Source: Symsagittifera roscoffensis
Taxonomy: Eukaryota > Xenacoelomorpha > Acoela > Convolutidae
Assembly (NCBI RefSeq): GCF_963678635.1
Contig: NC_087063.1
Location: 25,426,701 to 25,490,700, forward strand
Length of the DNA: 64,000 nucleotides
Direction of reading: 5' to 3'
Part shown: piece by piece, positions 10,640-21,453 of the stretch
How positions within the stretch are numbered: position 1 is the stretch's first letter
Layout: each line of letters starts with the position of its first letter
Position numbers and translations under genes: made by a program
The notes under the pieces: generated by a model
The model's input: only the letters and a program-made list of their open reading frames with translations
What the model was told of the DNA's origin: nothing
Database searches by the model: none

Positions 10640-11995
10640 ACTCAAAATGTTCCGCCTTGCCAAGCAAACGAAAAATGATCAAAAGGGTGTGGATGGAGGA
10701 AAATTAAATAAATGTGAAAAACTCCTGACTTCGTACCAAGATGTTCTCTCGCAGTGGCAAAGCTACTTCTGGAATCTTTTAAATGAGACAAGTCTATTTG
10801 AAATGGAAGATATCCCCACAGTGGCTGACCCATTGGACGAATTAACTATCCAGGAGGTTTCTATAAATGTAATGGAAAAGGCTACGAGAAACTTTCTTTC
10901 CACGGTACCGGGGTCTGCTAAACGCGAATGCCGTTGTGATATGTGCTGAAACAGAAGCCTTGTACGATGAGAATTTCAATACTTGGAACAAGGCTTTATA
11001 AAACGAGCTTAAAAGTTAATTTGGATAAGACAAAGGCTTAATTTCAGTCTAAAAATGAACACCTGAATAAACTGGAGTTTTTCCATGCGCTTGTTTAAAA
11101 TGGGTTGGCAACAACTCAATACGCTGCAATTCTTGTAATCAATGGGTGCTTTAAAATGCATTGGTCTGAACAAAATATCTAAACAAATTACTAATTATGT
11201 TTTTCCAAGATGCAATAAACCTTCCAATTATCGCTCAAATCGAATTCTGCTACACGGATCAATCAATCTGAAATCCTCGACACGGTCAAAGAATTCTGCC
11301 ATCTAGTTGACATGATTTCCGGTTAAAGCGTTGCAATACTTGCATCATCGCTCAGACTAAGCACCTTTCTGGACAAAGTTGCGGCAGGTTGCGCCTCTGC
11401 TGCTGAATAAAGATTTTGACTTCATTACAAGGTGTCATATCTACGGAGCTTGCCTCCGGACGGTCGATCTACTGCTCTGAAACCTGGGCACAGATCAAAG
11501 TGATATCCAGCTCTCCTTAGAGTTCTGATAAGAAAGCTTTGTGTCGGATTACAAGAGTCACGTGTTAAGACAGAATTACCAACGGAGCAGTAATTAAAAT
11601 GACAGGTCTTGTTGATCTGGGCAAGCTACAAGTTCGGACTCCGCTACGCTACGATGGTTTGTTCATGTTCAACGAAGAAAATAGCCATGCGCTCAAATCG
11701 ACTGACTGTGTTTCAGTCCCAGGGAAAAGACCAGCAGGGAGACCTAAAAATGCTTAATCGATTGTTTCAAACGGGACCTGATTAGTTCAAGTTTTAAACC
11801 TACGAATTGCCTTGATCGATCGGTATGGAGAAACGTATTAGCTTCAATCAAATAGCTTGAGTGCTGTTAAGAATGTCTTCATTTGAATGCTGGAATTTGG
11901 GAAGCTATCCAAATATACCCTTGCTTGCGTATTTTCCGAATGTCTAATGCCGCCACAATGGGAAAACGGACAATAAACGCATTAGTAGTAGTAGT
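10640..11995 (+). mobile_element. LINE relic C (+ strand) with PHD-like knuckle and C-terminal end
   Basis: The longest open stretch (10647-10949, 100 codons) reads MFRLAKQTKNDQKGVDGG and continues to ELTIQEVSINVMEKA, the linker between endonuclease and RT in a LINE family common in marine invertebrates. The RT core is missing. Further on are the late blocks: FPCACLKWVGNNSIRCNSC (11080-11140), a PHD-like cysteine knuckle, then TPLRYDGLFMF and VPGKRPAGRPKNA (11716-11754), the usual C-terminal pattern, and ALIDRSVWRNVL. Stops and frameshifts are frequent. The tail ggaaaacggacaataaacgc followed by a short (tag)n run near 11978-11995 matches the microsatellite ending of such LINEs. Confidence 0.75.
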
Positions 11996-12119
11996 TGATG
12001 GACGTTAAAAGGACTGGAGGAAATCACAAATTAATTTCAACAATGAACACAAGGCACACTAGCATCAGAACAATTTTTACGGTTGCGCTTAACAAGCGTT
12101 ATCAAACTAGAAAATAAAT

Positions 12120-13330
12120 TTTTTCGAGTTGTCGCATCTTGGATTTATTTTGTTTTTTTTTGCGCGCATTTTTTTACTGTTGTTTTTAGTGTTTGATTTA
12201 CGCCTTCGTTATTTTATTTAACTTGACTTCGTATTTCCTTCTATTTTTTTGTTTTGTTAAAAAAAAATTACTCGGCCTAAGTTGTTTCGGCTGATTTTTT
12301 ATCGGTTTTTGAACCAATTTTGGACCGTTTCTATATCAACACTTTTTAGCAGTCTCCTCTGCATGTTTTACCAATCGTTTTGTTGAAATTTTTTTTTTTT
12401 CATTTTGCATTGAAAATTTTAGTTGTTCTCAGAAAATTGTGATTTCAAAAAAATGATATCAATTGAAAGACCGTCTTTTTCACTTGACCCTTTTGTCTAT
12501 AGCCTTCGAAAAATCTGGGGGAATATTTGAACCATATTTTTTGATTTCTTTAATTTTCTCGAAAACTACCCCTCTCAAATATGAGTTTTTGGGTTTCCAT
12601 AAATTGAGCTGTTTTGCAAAGCTGTCCTGCCTAAGTGGCTATTGCCAAGTTTTATTTGCACAAAGTTATGGCCCTCAGAATAGTCAAATTTTTGATTTAT
12701 GACCGTTTTGTGATTCTTTTCGCTTTTTCTCGAAAACTAAATTTATCGTTTTTTTTTTGCTCTGCGCATTTTTCTTTAATGATGCGTTCAGTGTTGATTC
12801 AGTCCTACAAATTGTAGTTTTACTAGCCTGACTTTGTATTTCGCTGTTTTTCTGTTCGGCTTAAAAATTTTTTCGGCCCAAATTATTTCGGCCTATTATT
12901 TATCGGCTTAATGACCGAATTTTGGGTCGTTTAAAAAAAAAACACAATCCTTAAGTTAGTTTTTTTGCTTACTTGTCGGTTTGTTGCATTTTTAAAAGTT
13001 GAAAGTTTTCCAAACTCTTTGGAAAAATTTTAAGTTTTTCACAGAAACTGCTACTGATTTTCAAAGAAAGTGTCATTTGAAAATTCGCCTACTCCCTCGT
13101 GTGTTTTCCCCTAGTCTCTTTTTACTTAACCCCTTTGTCTACAGCCCTCGAAAGTCTGTGGCGAATACTCGAAAACTATACCTCTCAAATCTAAATTATT
13201 CGTTTTAATTTATAGAACGGTTTTGAAAAGCCCAAAATTTTTTACTCAAAAAGTTATGGCCCTCGGAATAGTCAAATTTTTGGTGTGTGACCGTTTTGTG
13301 AATCTTTTTGACTTTTCTCGAAAATTAATC
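12120..13330 (+). repeat. Two diverged ~600-bp tandem segments
   Basis: 12120-12740 and 12745-13330 share a series of landmarks in the same order: a gcgcattttt run, ttgacttcgtatttc versus ctgactttgtatttc, ttcggcc(c/t)aa-ttgtttcggc, ttatcggYtt, cccctttgtctatagcc versus cccctttgtctacagcc, and gttatggccctc-gaatagtc. They are strongly diverged and T-rich, so an old duplication. No gene. Confidence 0.6.
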
Positions 13331-14240
13331 TCTTAAATTGATGTTGAGGGTTCAATGGCGATAACAGGTAGTGGGAAACTCCCCTGCATTAGCGGCCATT
13401 CACAAAGTTTTTTTTACAAATTTATCGCCCTCGGAGAAGTCTAGTTTTGATTTTTTGATCGTTTTTTAAAATTTTTGAATATTCACGAGAACGGGCCTCC
13501 CAAATGTGAGATTTTGAGGTAAATCGAAGTTATATATTGCGTGAAACCCATTTGCATAAGAGGCTACGCCTTATTTTTTGACACAAAATTAGGATTCTCA
13601 GAAACGTCAAGTTATTGATTTGTTGACCGTTTCTTGGACTTTTCTCGCTAACTATCCTGATTCTGCCAAATTTGATACCATAGGTTTAATCGAAACGACT
13701 GGTTGTTAAAAGCTTAATTTGTAGTTGGCTTCGCCAAGTTTGTTCATGAAAGAAAGTTATTGCCTTTAAGCAAGTCGAAGTTTTGAAACTTTACAGTTTT
13801 TTGGAAAGCTTTTGACTTTACGCAAAAACTAACGAGCCAATTCTCAGATTGTGTTCAATCGAGAAACCCGGTTGAACACAACCTGTGTTCAATCGAGAAA
13901 CATCTCTGCTTAAGCGGCCACAGTCTGCTTTTTGCAGAAAAAGATTATGGATTTTGGAAATCCTTTTCACCGTTTCAATGAATTTTTGACCGTTTTTTTT
14001 TTAGAAAATATCGGAATTTTCTTAAAATTTACACGATCAAATCTGATATGAATAGTTTGAAAAAACCAGTTGACAGAAATGGTTTTGATGATGGCTCCTG
14101 CAGAAGCGGCGAGTCCTTATCTTTTTAGAGAGAAATGTTATCTCCTCGGGAAAATTGATTCTCTCATAACTTTTCACTCTTTTCACATATTTTAGCAGAG
14201 AAACAGCTAAGTTTTTGAGCAAAATCCAATGTTTGAAATC
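12560..14240 (+). repeat. Degenerate ~165-190-bp tandem repeat array
   Basis: A repeated block runs ctcaaat-tgag, an aagYggcYa core, ttatggccctcRgaatagtca, then gaccgttttgtg and tttctcgaaaact. The 'ttatggccctc' landmark falls near 12665, 13252, 13423, 13586, 13758, 13946 and 14129, so the spacing is about 163-188 bp over the last six copies. Copies decay towards the right end. The array stops just before the left breakpoint of the large tandem block. It resembles an old satellite; no coding potential. Confidence 0.6.
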
Positions 14241-14406
14241 TCATTTTTTGTCGCATCAGTATAGCAAAATCCTTCAATATCAAAAACGCACCTCCAACTT
14301 TAGATGGTCCCCTTGTTGTTTTTCATCGAGACGTACAAACGTTTTGCTTCACATAGTTTTTTTTCAACATTTAATTTTTTTCGAGTTTTCTTATGTTTGA
14401 GTTGCA

Positions 14407-14444
14407 TCGCAAGTGGGGCGAAGTTCTGCTTCGCCTCTGTGTAA
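14407..14444 (+). repeat. Hairpin repeat motif, unit 1
   Basis: Reads gcaagtggggcgaagttc, then tgcttcgcctctgtgtaa: the same cgcaagt, GAAG..CTTC stem-loop and ctctgtgt order as the SINE-like 3' end. It stands alone here, near the left end of the unit, and is copied in the other units near 24350, 34292 and 44235. Confidence 0.55.
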
Positions 14445-14660
14445 CATTAAATTAAACTAGTTCGAACAGTTTTGATGGCTCGTTCTTTTATCACTCGGAC
14501 TTCTACTGTTTCACAAATTAACAATTAATAGAACGCTAATTTTTCAATTCTAATTCTGGTAATAGCCGCATGCTGAGCGGCACGCATGCAAGTAGGCTGG
14601 TCCCCGTTTGAAACGTATGATCCAGTAAGGCGGGATCGAGCATATTTGAGAGCAGTAATG

Positions 14661-14816
14661 GAGCGGGATAGCGTAGTATGGGGCACTCTCTTCATAACCA
14701 TTAGCTCCGGAGCTCGAATCTAGCAGTCGCCATAAGATTGTTTAAATGACCTAATTCTTTTCAATAGGAAGTTTCATATTTTTGGGCATTTATAGAGCTA
14801 TTTTTTGCCTTTTTTT
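14661..14816 (+). mobile_element. Second tRNA-related SINE-like element, unit 1
   Basis: The tRNA-like head (14661-14731) has an A-box-like TAGCGTAGTATGG and a B-box-like GGAGCTCGAATCT. The arms do not pair as a functional tRNA. About 50 bp later comes gcatttatagagctatttttt, which matches the body of the SINE-like copies at 4921 and 20431. So two different tRNA-like heads appear to share one body. Confidence 0.5.
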
Positions 14817-15021
14817 CGCATTACGAGGCCAAACTGTGCATTTTGTGAATTGTAAGCGGATTCCGCAACAAGGACGCGCCATTTGTTCTTCTTTTGTTCA
14901 TTCATTTCCTTTGATCGTTCCAACCAAATTTAACATGTTTAAAGACTTGTCACTGGAATCCAGGAACATACAGACACAAAATTGTGCGCCTATCCAGTGC
15001 ACAGTTTGGCCTCGTAATGCG
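14817..15021. mobile_element. MITE-like element with perfect 24-bp inverted ends, unit 1
   Basis: 14817-14840 and 14998-15021 are perfect inverted repeats (outer bases cgcattacgagg). Weaker pairing continues inward (cattttgtg against cacaaaattg). Length is 205 bp. No clear target-site duplication is visible next to the poly-T left flank. The 95-codon frame at 14782-15069 simply runs through it. It lies 284 bp before the POLRMT ATG and next to a possible 5' UTR splice donor (cttg|gtaagaac at 15029), so it may be part of the transcribed leader. Confidence 0.7.
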
Positions 15022-15028
15022 CCTCTTG

Positions 15029-15249
15029 GTAAGAACTTTATCGCAGTCTTGACTTATTTGCGCTTATGAGGTATGTTCTGCCAGTGAAGCGCTTAAGCTA
15101 TATTTTGTATCAAGTCGTCTGCTGAAACTTTGCTCCAGCTGGTAAGAGTCAGTTATGCTCAAGCTTATAATTTTAGCCATGCCAGCTTTGATGGAAAGAT
15201 TTTTTGGCTAAACGATACGGATAGTTGTAAATCATTTTAGTATTTTCAG
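15029..15249 (+). other. Possible 5' UTR intron of POLRMT, unit 1
   Basis: Consensus-like donor g|gtaaga at 15029 and acceptor attttcag| ending at 15249, 55 bp before the ATG. Equivalent sites occur in the other three units. There is no reading frame to test it, so this rests on site quality only. Confidence 0.35.
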
Positions 15250-15304
15250 GTTGATGGGTTTTGTTTTTGAGAGCCGACTTCTGTTGTAGTTAGAACTGCT
15301 GCCA

Positions 15305-18300
15305 ATGATTCGTGCCTACCTGGGCTTACGAAGCTCGTCTGAATTTTCGATCCAAAATGGGCACCTTCTCCGCAATTTTCCTCTGACTAGCAGGAGAACC
15401 ATTCAAAGACGCTTAAAACACGATGATGATGACCCTAAACTGAACATCAAATCCAGAGGAAACAAGAGTCAAAAGGTCAGCGCTGGCATCCGCTCGGTGA
15501 AAGAAAACAAATCTGAAGATTTAAAGCTAAGTTTTTATGACAAGAATCGGGTATTGGATGTGTACATGAAAAAATTAGTTTTAGTGACAACGAACCGAGT
15601 TACTTCTCGCAAAAATGAAGAGCTCAACGAAAGCCAGAAGGTCGAGAAATCGAGACGATCCAAAAAACTGAATAAAACAAAGGATGGTGATCTTGCGTCA
15701 AGCAATAAGAAGAGAAAAGATGCTACAGTGTTTGTCCAACAGGAAGATATGGAAAAGGCTAAGATCTCCATCAATGAAGCTCAGAAAAGGTTGAAAAGAT
15801 TGCCGCCGTTTGACGAGAAAATTCTGAATGAAGCACGAGACATTCTAAACGAGACGGCTTTTTCAAGCCACCAAAGGAAAACTTACAGTTATTGCTCGGG
15901 GCTGGTTAAAAAAACTGAAAATATTTTCAAGAAAGCTCAAATTGGTTTGCAAACGTGTGCCATGACAAACATGTTACCTCTAGCATTGCCGAGTATTCAG
16001 AAAGCTTTAAGTACCCTGGGAAATACTAAGAAGAAGATTAAAAGCATCGATCCGACGTTTGACTTGTCATATTTCGATTCTCCGAACTTCCATCACGTCA
16101 TCACTCAGTTCATCCGGGCCGTGACGCGAGGTGACCCTAGACGCGCGTATGCTGACTGGGCTGTTAAAATGATGTACACCTCGGAATTCAAACCCACGAC
16201 TGATTTGCTAATGGCTGTTTTGATTTTGCTCGACAAAATTGGGGAACCGCCAAACCATGTGATAGTGAAAGTGACGCTTGAAAAGTTTGTCAAAGTAGTT
16301 TCGGAGGCTGACGCCATAACGCTGCACGAAATCAGTGCGTTTAGCAAAAATGACTTGAAATTATTTTTCGGTCAAATTGTGCCTCGGCTGCAAGAGATTT
16401 ACGAGAAAAGTGGCGAGATTGTTTTTGACGAGAAGTTCACGAGCAAGTTGCCTACTGATGATAAATTGGGCTCTTTGTTCAGTGCTGACCAAGTTTTGTA
16501 CAGCATGCTGCCAAGTGACGATAGGTGCATCCCGTTGAACTCAGAAAAAGTTCCCCCTCAACTTGACCTGTCCGATATAATTTCACATGAGGAGCTAGTA
16601 GATAACATGCACCGACAGCTGGGACGGGAGTCCAAAATTAATGTCACCATGGATTCTCTGGAAACTTCCACAATACCGCTGTCAACAAATGCAGCCAGCT
16701 GTGCGGCAACAAAAAACGACAACCAGGCTCTGAATGTAGAACTGGAGACGATTTTAGACTCGTGGAGGGAAGCGCTCTACAAAGCGATTGTAGAAGAGCT
16801 TCATTCTAGGAAGAGCTCAACTGACATTTCGAAAGACATTTTTCAAATTCTACAAGTTTTGGATTTGAAAATTTTGATCGAGCAATTGATCAATATCGCA
16901 TTTTCAGTTGGAGGCAAAGATAGTTCTGTTCCTTTCCATGAGTTGTATCGAGAAATTGAACAGTATCTGTTTAATAGCTACTACCACCAGTATCTACGGT
17001 ATTTTCAGTACATTGAAAAAATTGAACAAATTTACCCCCAATATGCTAAAATGTTCTATGATCGAAACGTTGCTACTAAAATGACGGCTAGTGATTTATG
17101 GCTCGAACTGCAGAATAAAAATTCAGACTTGGGTCCCGGCGTCCATGCCTTTCCTGAACCTTGGCCCAAAAAAATGTGCCATGATGTCTCGCAGTTTCTT
17201 GTTCATTTGATGCTCAAAAAACTTCAGCTTCCGTTCAGCTTTGTGGAGAAGTTTCTAAGCAAGCAAACTGAACAATCGCTTCAAGATGCTGGGTTGTTTT
17301 ACCTCTCGAGTAAAAATGGTTCCATTGGCTGGACAATGGTACCCTGTTTTTCTTGTCGCTACATCTCAACTATGCCCAAAGGATTCAGTGACAAGAAAAA
17401 CCTAAATTCAATGCATACGCACATACATCTGTCTCCTCATGAATATTTTGCCAAGTTGGTTCGCAAATTGAATCGCGGAAAAGTTGTGATGTTATCCACT
17501 TCAGTTCCTTCGTTGGTACCCCCAGTTCCTTGGGTCAGCCAGAATCACGGCGGCTACCTTTCAAGTCCCGCCATGTTCATGAGAGATAGCAGAGATGACA
17601 CTTCTCTTGCCAATATGACTGACTTCAAGCGGAAAATTGCGGCGGGCAATTCGGATGTGATGAATTTTCTGGACAGCGTGTTCACGTTTTCGTCGGTTCC
17701 TTGGAAAATCAACAAGAATGTTTTAGACGTTGTAATGCATTTGTTTCGCTCAGGTGGAAATTTAGACCTGGAGATTTCACTGTCGGAAGACGAATGCGAG
17801 AAGTACTACCTTGAAAACGAACCCTGGGCTGAGGAAGATGATCTTAATCCTTATCTTAAACAGTGCTTAATGAGAAAGGTGATTAGGGAAAACTTTTCTC
17901 TACGGATGACGCTTTTGTACCAACTGAGCATTGCAAATTTAGTCAAAGATGAGAAGGCATTTTGGTTGCCCAGCAATATTGACTTCAGAGGACGATGCTA
18001 CGACATCCCACCTGTTTTCAACCATATTTGTGACGATTGAACCCGCGCCCTGTTCTTGTTTGCTCAGGGGAAACCTCTTGATCCCAAAGGATTAACTTGG
18101 CTGAAGCTTCACTTAGCTAATTTGACAGGAGAATGCAAAAAAATGGCGTATGAAGAGCGACTTGGCTTCATCGACGCACATCTGCCTCTAATTCTGGACT
18201 CTGCTCGAAATCCTTTGGCCGGATTGAAATGGTGGACAACATTAGATGAACCTTTTCAAGCTCTTGCTGCTTGTTGTGAACTTTCGAAAGCGACCAAGTT

Positions 18301-19270
18301 AGCTAACCCCGAAGATTTCATATGTCATTTGCCGGTACATCAAGACGGGTGCTGCAACGGGTTGCAACACTATGCAGCATTGGGACGTGACGTAAGCGGT
18401 GCCAAAAGCGTGAACGTTTTACCCTCTGAAGTCCCTCAAGATGTGTACGGAGCCGTGTGCGATATTGTGCTGGAGAAGATCCGGAAAGAAAAGCGGGATG
18501 ACTGTCGGGACATTGCGGAACTGGTAGAGCCATTGGTTAACCGAAAGGTCGTCAAGCAGACTGTGATGACTCAAGTTTATGGCGTCACTTATTATGGAGG
18601 CATTTTGCAAATAAGAGCCCGCTTAAAGGAAACCGAAGCCCTTGATTCGAAGGAACTGTCACTGGCGACCTCATATGTTACTAATCTTGTCTTCGCGAGT
18701 ATTGGAGATCTTTTTGTGTCGACTGGAAAGATCAAAACCTGGCTCAGAGAAATCGCAAATGAAATTGCCAAGGCCGGGTTGCCAGTTCAATGGGTGACTC
18801 CTTTAGGCCTGCAAGTCATTCAAAGTTACACCAAGCGTATGTCAAATAAAAACTTCATCAACAGTCCGACGAATAACATGGCGACGTTAAATATAGTTAG
18901 AACTCCGGCGGCTGCTAAACACAAGAACGCTTTTCCGCCAAACTACATCCACAGCTTGGACGCAACTCACATGTTGTTGACAGCTCGCTCTTGTTTCAAA
19001 CAAGGAGTCACTTTTGCCCACGTGCATGATTGTTTTTGGACGCATGCGTGTGATGTTGATGACATGAACAAAATATGTCGCGAAGAGTTTATAAACCTAC
19101 ATAAACTGCCGCTATTAGAGAATTTCGCGGACTTCGTGACTAATAATTTGCTGCCTGTTATAAAAGACGATAGGCGAAAAGACAGACTGACAAAATTATT
19201 GAAAAATATTCCCCCAGTGGGTGATTTGGACATGGAAGAGGTGAAGAAGTCCGTTTTCTTCTTCTCCTAG
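15305..19270 (+). pseudogene. POLRMT: POLRMT, unit 1: full-length but stop at codon 912
   Basis: Single-subunit T7-like RNA polymerase that transcribes mitochondrial DNA. The frame starts at ATG 15305 with an arginine-rich presequence-like N-terminus (MIRAYLGLRSSS) and runs 911 codons to TGA at 18038-18040; the same frame then stays open to 19270. Units 3 and 4 have CGA (Arg912) here, so this is a C-to-T change at a CpG. The stop falls inside NHICDD-TRALFLFAQGKPL, just before the polymerase core. Motif A (D1014), motif B (K1084, Y1092) and motif C (D1242) would all be lost, so the product cannot polymerise. It shares the stop and Ser825 with unit 2. Private changes are Tyr566 and Asp-Pro at 926-927. 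The rest of the frame shows no decay, so loss is recent. Confidence 0.9.
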
Positions 19271-19945
19271 TCAAAATTACTGGTTCTGTATCCTTTAATG
19301 AAAATTTAGAGTTATTCGTGTGTTTTTTCTTGTGAGGAAGCTACATTTTAGCATGCAACACTTACACGCCAGTAAGTTTCTTCGGAGACGAGTTTTCAAT
19401 TGTTGGAAATTTAGCTTTTTCAATTCATTTTTGTTTGGTTACCCTTGCGAATAGCTAGTATTGTAATGGGTTACTTTTTCCCTTAAACAAATTTGCTAAC
19501 AGAAGGGCGAAAATGAGAAATCGTAAATGTAGATGGTTTCTATGTAAATGTTGAATATATGTATCTGGTTAACTGAACTTGGAAAAGCAAGTTCGAAAAT
19601 TCACAATCGCCCTCGCAGGCCCTCATTAAAAATGAAAAAAGTGAAGATAGTTCTTTTGACTTTTTTAGTTACTCGGCTAAGTAAATTAATAAATTACATA
19701 ATTAGTTTACTGGAGATAGAGTTATTTTTTTTTGTTTTACGCTATTCAGGTTTAAAGTTTCAGAATACTAAAGAAAAAACTTACGTTTTGTGTTTTGTTT
19801 GTAAATGTTTTAAGGTTGCTGCTAGCATTCGTTCGTGTTTTTTGTGCTTATTTAATGTCGGCTTCATTTCCAAGCACTTATTTTAGGGCTAATGGTTCAT
19901 TACACTTGCGAAGCAATGTGTTATTGTACGAAATTTCTTTTTTTC
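19271..19945 (+). other. POLRMT 3' flank, unit 1
   Basis: AT-rich and non-coding. An AATAAA lies at 19688-19693, about 420 bp past the stop, and could be a polyadenylation signal. Overlapping short frames (19548-19980) look like chance. Confidence 0.4.
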
Positions 19946-19950
19946 CCAAC

Positions 19951-20022
19951 TTAAGTCGCAAATATTGTTGCGGCGACTAAGTCGCAATTTTTGTTGCGAC
20001 TTAAAACAACAATATTTGCTGC
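19951..20022. repeat. Nested palindrome, unit 1
   Basis: Outer arms gcaaatattgttg (19958-19970) and caacaatatttgc (20007-20019) are perfect inverses. Inside them is a second perfect stem, aagtcgcaa (19979-19987) with ttgcgactt (19994-20002), and another aagtcgca copy sits at 19953. Equivalent sites are at 29894, 39836 and 49779; unit 4 carries changes in the stems. Confidence 0.7.
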
Positions 20023-20430
20023 GTCGAATTTGCTGAATCGAATTAATTGGCAATAAGATATTTTGATATATTTTTTGTACCTTTGAAACTTAGTTGCACC
20101 TTTACAGCTTATTGATAACATGTGCTTTGACATTCGAATAGTTATAAATTTACACAGTTGATGCATTTTTAATTCATGAAGTGAAACGAAGAAAGCTATT
20201 TGTCGCAAACAACATAACAATAATGCAATCTCGATTTCAGAAATTTTCTAGCTTAATATATCTCGCAAGTTTTTGAAATGCATAATTTATACATAATGTG
20301 GCTTTATCATTTGCATTTTTTTGCATGCAAAATTGTATCATTTTGTGTTTGATGCTACTTTTGCCGCACCGAATTGGCAATTTATTAGCACATGTAGCTG
20401 CATTATTGGTGGCTAGTTCTTGGGGGTTTT

Positions 20431-20630
20431 AAGCATCCGTGGTTGAATGGTTAGTGCGTGAGACTCAAATTTGCTGGGTCGCAGATTTCGCTAAATCAAG
20501 TTTTGCTAAGTCTCGAGTTTTTGCAAATTCGAGGCTTATTTATATTTTTCTTATGTCAATTGATAGAGCTGCTTTTTGGTCGTGTTCTTGCAAGTGCTTG
20601 CGAAGCGCAGCTTCGCCTCTGTGTAAAATA
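20431..20630 (+). mobile_element. tRNA-derived SINE-like element, unit 1
   Basis: The head aagcatccgtggttgaatgg followed by ttagtgcgtgag matches the tRNA-like head at 4923. The B-box region is degenerate. The body shares tagagctgctttttggtcgt, gttcttgcaagtgct, the gcgaagcgcagcttcgc stem-loop and ctctgtgtaaaat with other copies. It is followed within 30 bp by a hairpin 3' end of repeat-R type (20660-20755), so the two may form one composite element. Confidence 0.7.
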
Positions 20631-20659
20631 TTGTTTTCATATTTTGTAGTTTTGGATGC

Positions 20660-20755
20660 AAGTTCTCGACACTAATTTGAAACAACTTGTTTTGTATTTT
20701 TTTGTAAGACTGTGGTCGGAAAGTTCTGTGCTGTTTGCACAGTAACCGGCTATCC
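20660..20755 (+). repeat. Repeat R 3'-end fragment, unit 1
   Basis: Contains cgacactaatttgaaa, gtaagactgtggtcgg, stem-loop ctgtgctgtttgcacag and TAACCGGCTATCC, as at 10164 and 23642. Only the last ~95 bp of the family is present. Copies lie at the same place in units 2-4. Confidence 0.6.
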
Positions 20756-21440
20756 TTGCCTTTTTTGATTTTTTGTGGGGTTTTGTCATTTATTTGCTGA
20801 ATCTATTTTCTCTCAAATAACTAATATGGTGCACTTAAAGGTATTTTGTTGGCCTAGAGTGGATGTTTGCAATACAATTTTTTGTTATCAATTTTCTTTT
20901 TTTTTAGTTAACCAGCCAGAGGCAACCCGAAGATGAATTCTTTAAGGATAACTAAGCTATGGCTATGCTACAAGTGCTCAACTTGTAAGTTGCACTGCAC
21001 ACGCGGAACCCGCAATCATTTGATTGTTGGGCACCATCACTAAAGATGCGGCACAACGCCAAATTCTCCATTTTTTGAAATTTTTTGGCTACGAGGTTCC
21101 GGTTGAAAATGTTGGCTTAATTTCCCCACATTTTCCATCTATTTCTTTATTCATCTAATTGCAACAAATAGCCTATATTGTAATGATTGTTTTTTGGCTT
21201 CGTGATATTTTCCCAACCTTTCGATTTCAATTCGAATCAGATTTGAATTTTTTTCTTTGTTTTCCTGTTGATCATTTTTACATCTTCAGTGGTACGAAGC
21301 TCGGCTTCGCTTCTGTGTTTAAGTGGCGTATATCTCTTAATCCTATGGAAAAAGCTTGTTACGTTGGCGAGGCCCTATCACCGGTCAAAATTTCATCATA
21401 ATCAGGCTTTTTTGAGTGTTCGTAGGTCAATTCTGTTTGT
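20756..21440 (+). other. TDRD3 upstream region, unit 1
   Basis: Non-coding. Holds a cgaagctcggcttcg stem-loop with tctgtgt (21294-21322), related to the SINE-tail motif. It ends in a good 3' splice site, tttgtatttgcag, at 21435-21447. A 5' UTR intron or a trans-splice acceptor would both fit. Confidence 0.4.
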
Positions 21441-21453
21441 ATTTGCAGATAAA

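Noticed and set aside
12560-14240. CRISPR array
   Set aside because: Repeats are long, degenerate and contiguous without unique spacers, in an animal-type genome.
14782-15069. 95-codon gene upstream of POLRMT
   Set aside because: The frame is a read through the MITE-like inverted-repeat element, has no known motif, and is disrupted in unit 2 by a one-base length change in a T run before the element.
18038-18040. TGA in POLRMT as a recoded or read-through codon
   Set aside because: Two other copies have CGA (Arg) at this codon, which matches the conserved family sequence; a plain nonsense change is simpler.
21268-21453. N-terminal extension of the TDRD3-like protein
   Set aside because: It starts at a non-ATG codon and passes through a repeat hairpin and a clear splice acceptor; ATG 21454 is a better start.
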